Under the pieces are notes generated by a model, which was not told the DNA's origin, did no database searches, and saw nothing but the letters and a program-made list of their open reading frames with translations. Source: Chromatiales bacterium (lineage in GTDB: Bacteria; Pseudomonadota; Gammaproteobacteria; Chromatiales; Chromatiaceae). Taken from it: a stretch of 64,000 nucleotides of DNA. Shown one piece after another: positions 63,221 to 64,000 of this stretch; the stretch's first letter is position 1; each line of letters starts with the position of its first letter. Location: contig JANQLO010000069.1 in NCBI GenBank assembly GCA_028280505.1, positions 1-64,000 of the forward strand, read 5' to 3'. The position numbers were made by a program, and so were the translations under genes.

Positions 63221-63383
63221 TCAGGCTTCGTTGAGTGCCCGGGCGAACATATCCCGGATGGGTTGCGTAAGGCAGTCGAGCGGCGTGCGTTCGCCGGTTT
63301 TGCTGTAGAGGTCGACCGGCATACCGGGGATCAGTTTTGCCGAGATGCTGCAGGCGTTCTGTACTTGTAGAAGATGATTTCAT
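63221..63383 (-). pseudogene. Broken C-terminal fragment of an HlyD-family type I secretion adaptor
   Basis: The minus strand holds the C-terminal HlyD/PrtE signature LIPGMPVDLYSKTGERTPLD then CLTQPIRDMFARALNEA, ending at a TGA (63221-63223). The preceding ERLQHLGK part lies in another frame, so a frameshift sits near GGCAAAACTG. Everything upstream of about 63383 is missing, and no ABC transporter follows. It is a decayed remnant of a membrane fusion protein. Confidence 0.72.
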
Positions 63384-63403
63384 TCGCCGTTCAACGGCGA
63401 ATG
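63381..63403. repeat. Perfect 11-bp palindrome at the edge of the HlyD remnant
   Basis: CATTCGCCGTT and AACGGCGAATG flank a single C, giving a 23-bp perfect inverted repeat located exactly where HlyD similarity stops. It may mark a rearrangement or integration point or be an extragenic palindrome. Confidence 0.8.
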
Positions 63404-63530
63404 CGGGTGTCGCGGATTGAAATGACTCGCCGCCGTTTGGGGCAAAGGCCGGCGGCCGGATGCGGCTTGTCCCAAGTAAAGGTGAATGCAGGCACTGATC
63501 GCCAGAACCTAAGGGGGTCAGCGAGATGCC

Positions 63531-64000
63531 TCAGCGCTTTCCGGCAGGTGCGGCCAGTCCTTTTGGCGTTTGGGCCCGGAAACGGGTTTCGATGTTCGGT
63601 TTGTCTGCCAACCATGCAGGGAGTTTTGATGCCGGCATGGGCTTTGCGATCCAATATCCTTGGATAGCATCGCAGCCCATCTTGCGAAGCATCGTGAGTT
63701 GCGCCTCGGTTTCGACGCCTTCGGCGACCGTATTCAGACCGAGTTCTTGGGCCAATGCGACCGTCGCACGGACAATCGCCTGATCACTTGGATCATCGAC
63801 CATATCGCGAATGAAGCTGCGGTCGATTTTCAAGGTATCGATGGGCAGGCGTTTTAGTCGGTTCAGGGAAGAATGTCCCGTTCCGAAATCGTCGATCGAT
63901 AAGGCGATGCCTTGTTCCCGTAAGGCCTTCAACGCGGCGATATTGCCGTCAGCCCTTCCCATCATGGCGGTTTCGGTAACCTCGATGCCCAATCTATTCG
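63531..64000 (-). CDS. EAL-domain cyclic-di-GMP phosphodiesterase (N-terminal part beyond the window)
   Basis: The visible C-terminal 156 residues carry EAL-domain motifs: LGIEVTETAMM, LSIDDFGTGHSSLNRLKRLPIDTLKIDRSFIRDM, VAEGVETEAQLTMLRKMGCDAIQGYWIAKPM. The DDFGTG loop and Lys/Glu ligands are intact, so cyclic-di-GMP hydrolysis is likely. The frame continues past 64000. The upstream signalling domains are not visible. Confidence 0.92.
   Translation of the reverse strand, partial: NRLGIEVTETAMMGRADGNIAALKALREQGIALSIDDFGTGHSSLNRLKRLPIDTLKIDRSFIRDMVDDPSDQAIVRATVALAQELGLNTVAEGVETEAQLTMLRKMGCDAIQGYWIAKPMPASKLPAWLADKPNIETRFRAQTPKGLAAPAGKR

Overview
The window looks like chromosome from a free-living or symbiotic sulfur-oxidising gammaproteobacterium of the Chromatiales type. 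The evidence is adenylylsulfate reductase (aprBA), a sulfur-globule-type envelope protein, a SoxK-like SoxXA-binding protein and DsrE-family proteins, set among typical gammaproteobacterial housekeeping order: zapB-zapA-ssrS-fau and ygfB-pepP-ubiH-ubiI. No photosynthesis genes are visible. The genus is an inference. The composition looks fairly uniform and I see no prophage, complete IS element, CRISPR array, tRNA or rRNA.

Layout. 0-6.4 kb: a truncated lysine-rich histone H1-like gene, then (minus) fau, 6S RNA, zapA and a zapB-like gene, facing (plus) ygfB-pepP-ubiH-ubiI, whose last two genes make ubiquinone. 6.7-12.3 kb: a surface or polysaccharide-flavoured group (asparagine-synthase-like protein without the amidotransferase Cys, secreted beta-helix protein, large VanZ membrane protein). 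12.4-18.2 kb: tandem glycine riboswitch with terminator, gcvT-gcvH-gcvPA-tpx-gcvPB, then dgkA. 18.3-21.7 kb: SoxK-like gene, PfkB kinase, and moeA-moaD-moaE for molybdopterin.

21.8-31.2 kb is the most unusual block. It has three ECF sigma/anti-sigma pairs in about 9 kb. One anti-sigma factor carries a periplasmic DsrE-like domain and is followed by a separate periplasmic DsrE protein. Another pair closes a bufferin operon: DUF2282 peptide precursor, MNIO/DUF692 modification enzyme and DUF2063 partner. A YyaL/DUF255 thioredoxin-domain protein and a 630-base gene-free stretch with a long inverted repeat lie between them.

31.2-39.6 kb: HerA-like ATPase, YpfJ, RlmI, an XRE regulator, an unrecognised membrane-anchored protein, lgt-thyA, a small acidic-peptide gene with its own promoter, and folA. 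39.6-46.0 kb: a putative export operon of LolA-like protein, outer-membrane barrel and an RND/MMPL transporter carrying an N-terminal PAS-like domain and a C-terminal helix-turn-helix tail, followed upstream by an AraC regulator. 46.2 kb: a secreted EF-hand protein with an EGKCGAGKCG motif like that of HvfA-type MNIO substrates. 46.7-49.6 kb: speE and speA for polyamines. 49.7-54.0 kb: TPR protein, ECF sigma plus single-domain receiver, NtrC-type regulator and a double-REC diguanylate cyclase. 54.0-56.7 kb: RlmK-like methyltransferase, DUF423, an unknown protein and a thioredoxin-HEAT protein. 57.1-59.7 kb: aprBA with a strong terminator. 59.7-64 kb: small secreted proteins, YkgJ, an alpha/beta hydrolase, a sulfur-globule-type protein, a broken HlyD remnant and an EAL domain cut by the window end.

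Taken together, the window combines dissimilatory sulfur metabolism with several envelope-sensing circuits built around cysteine-containing periplasmic domains. The best candidates for something undescribed are the DsrE-tethered anti-sigma module, the orphan HvfA-like EF-hand protein and the PAS-RND-HTH fusion.
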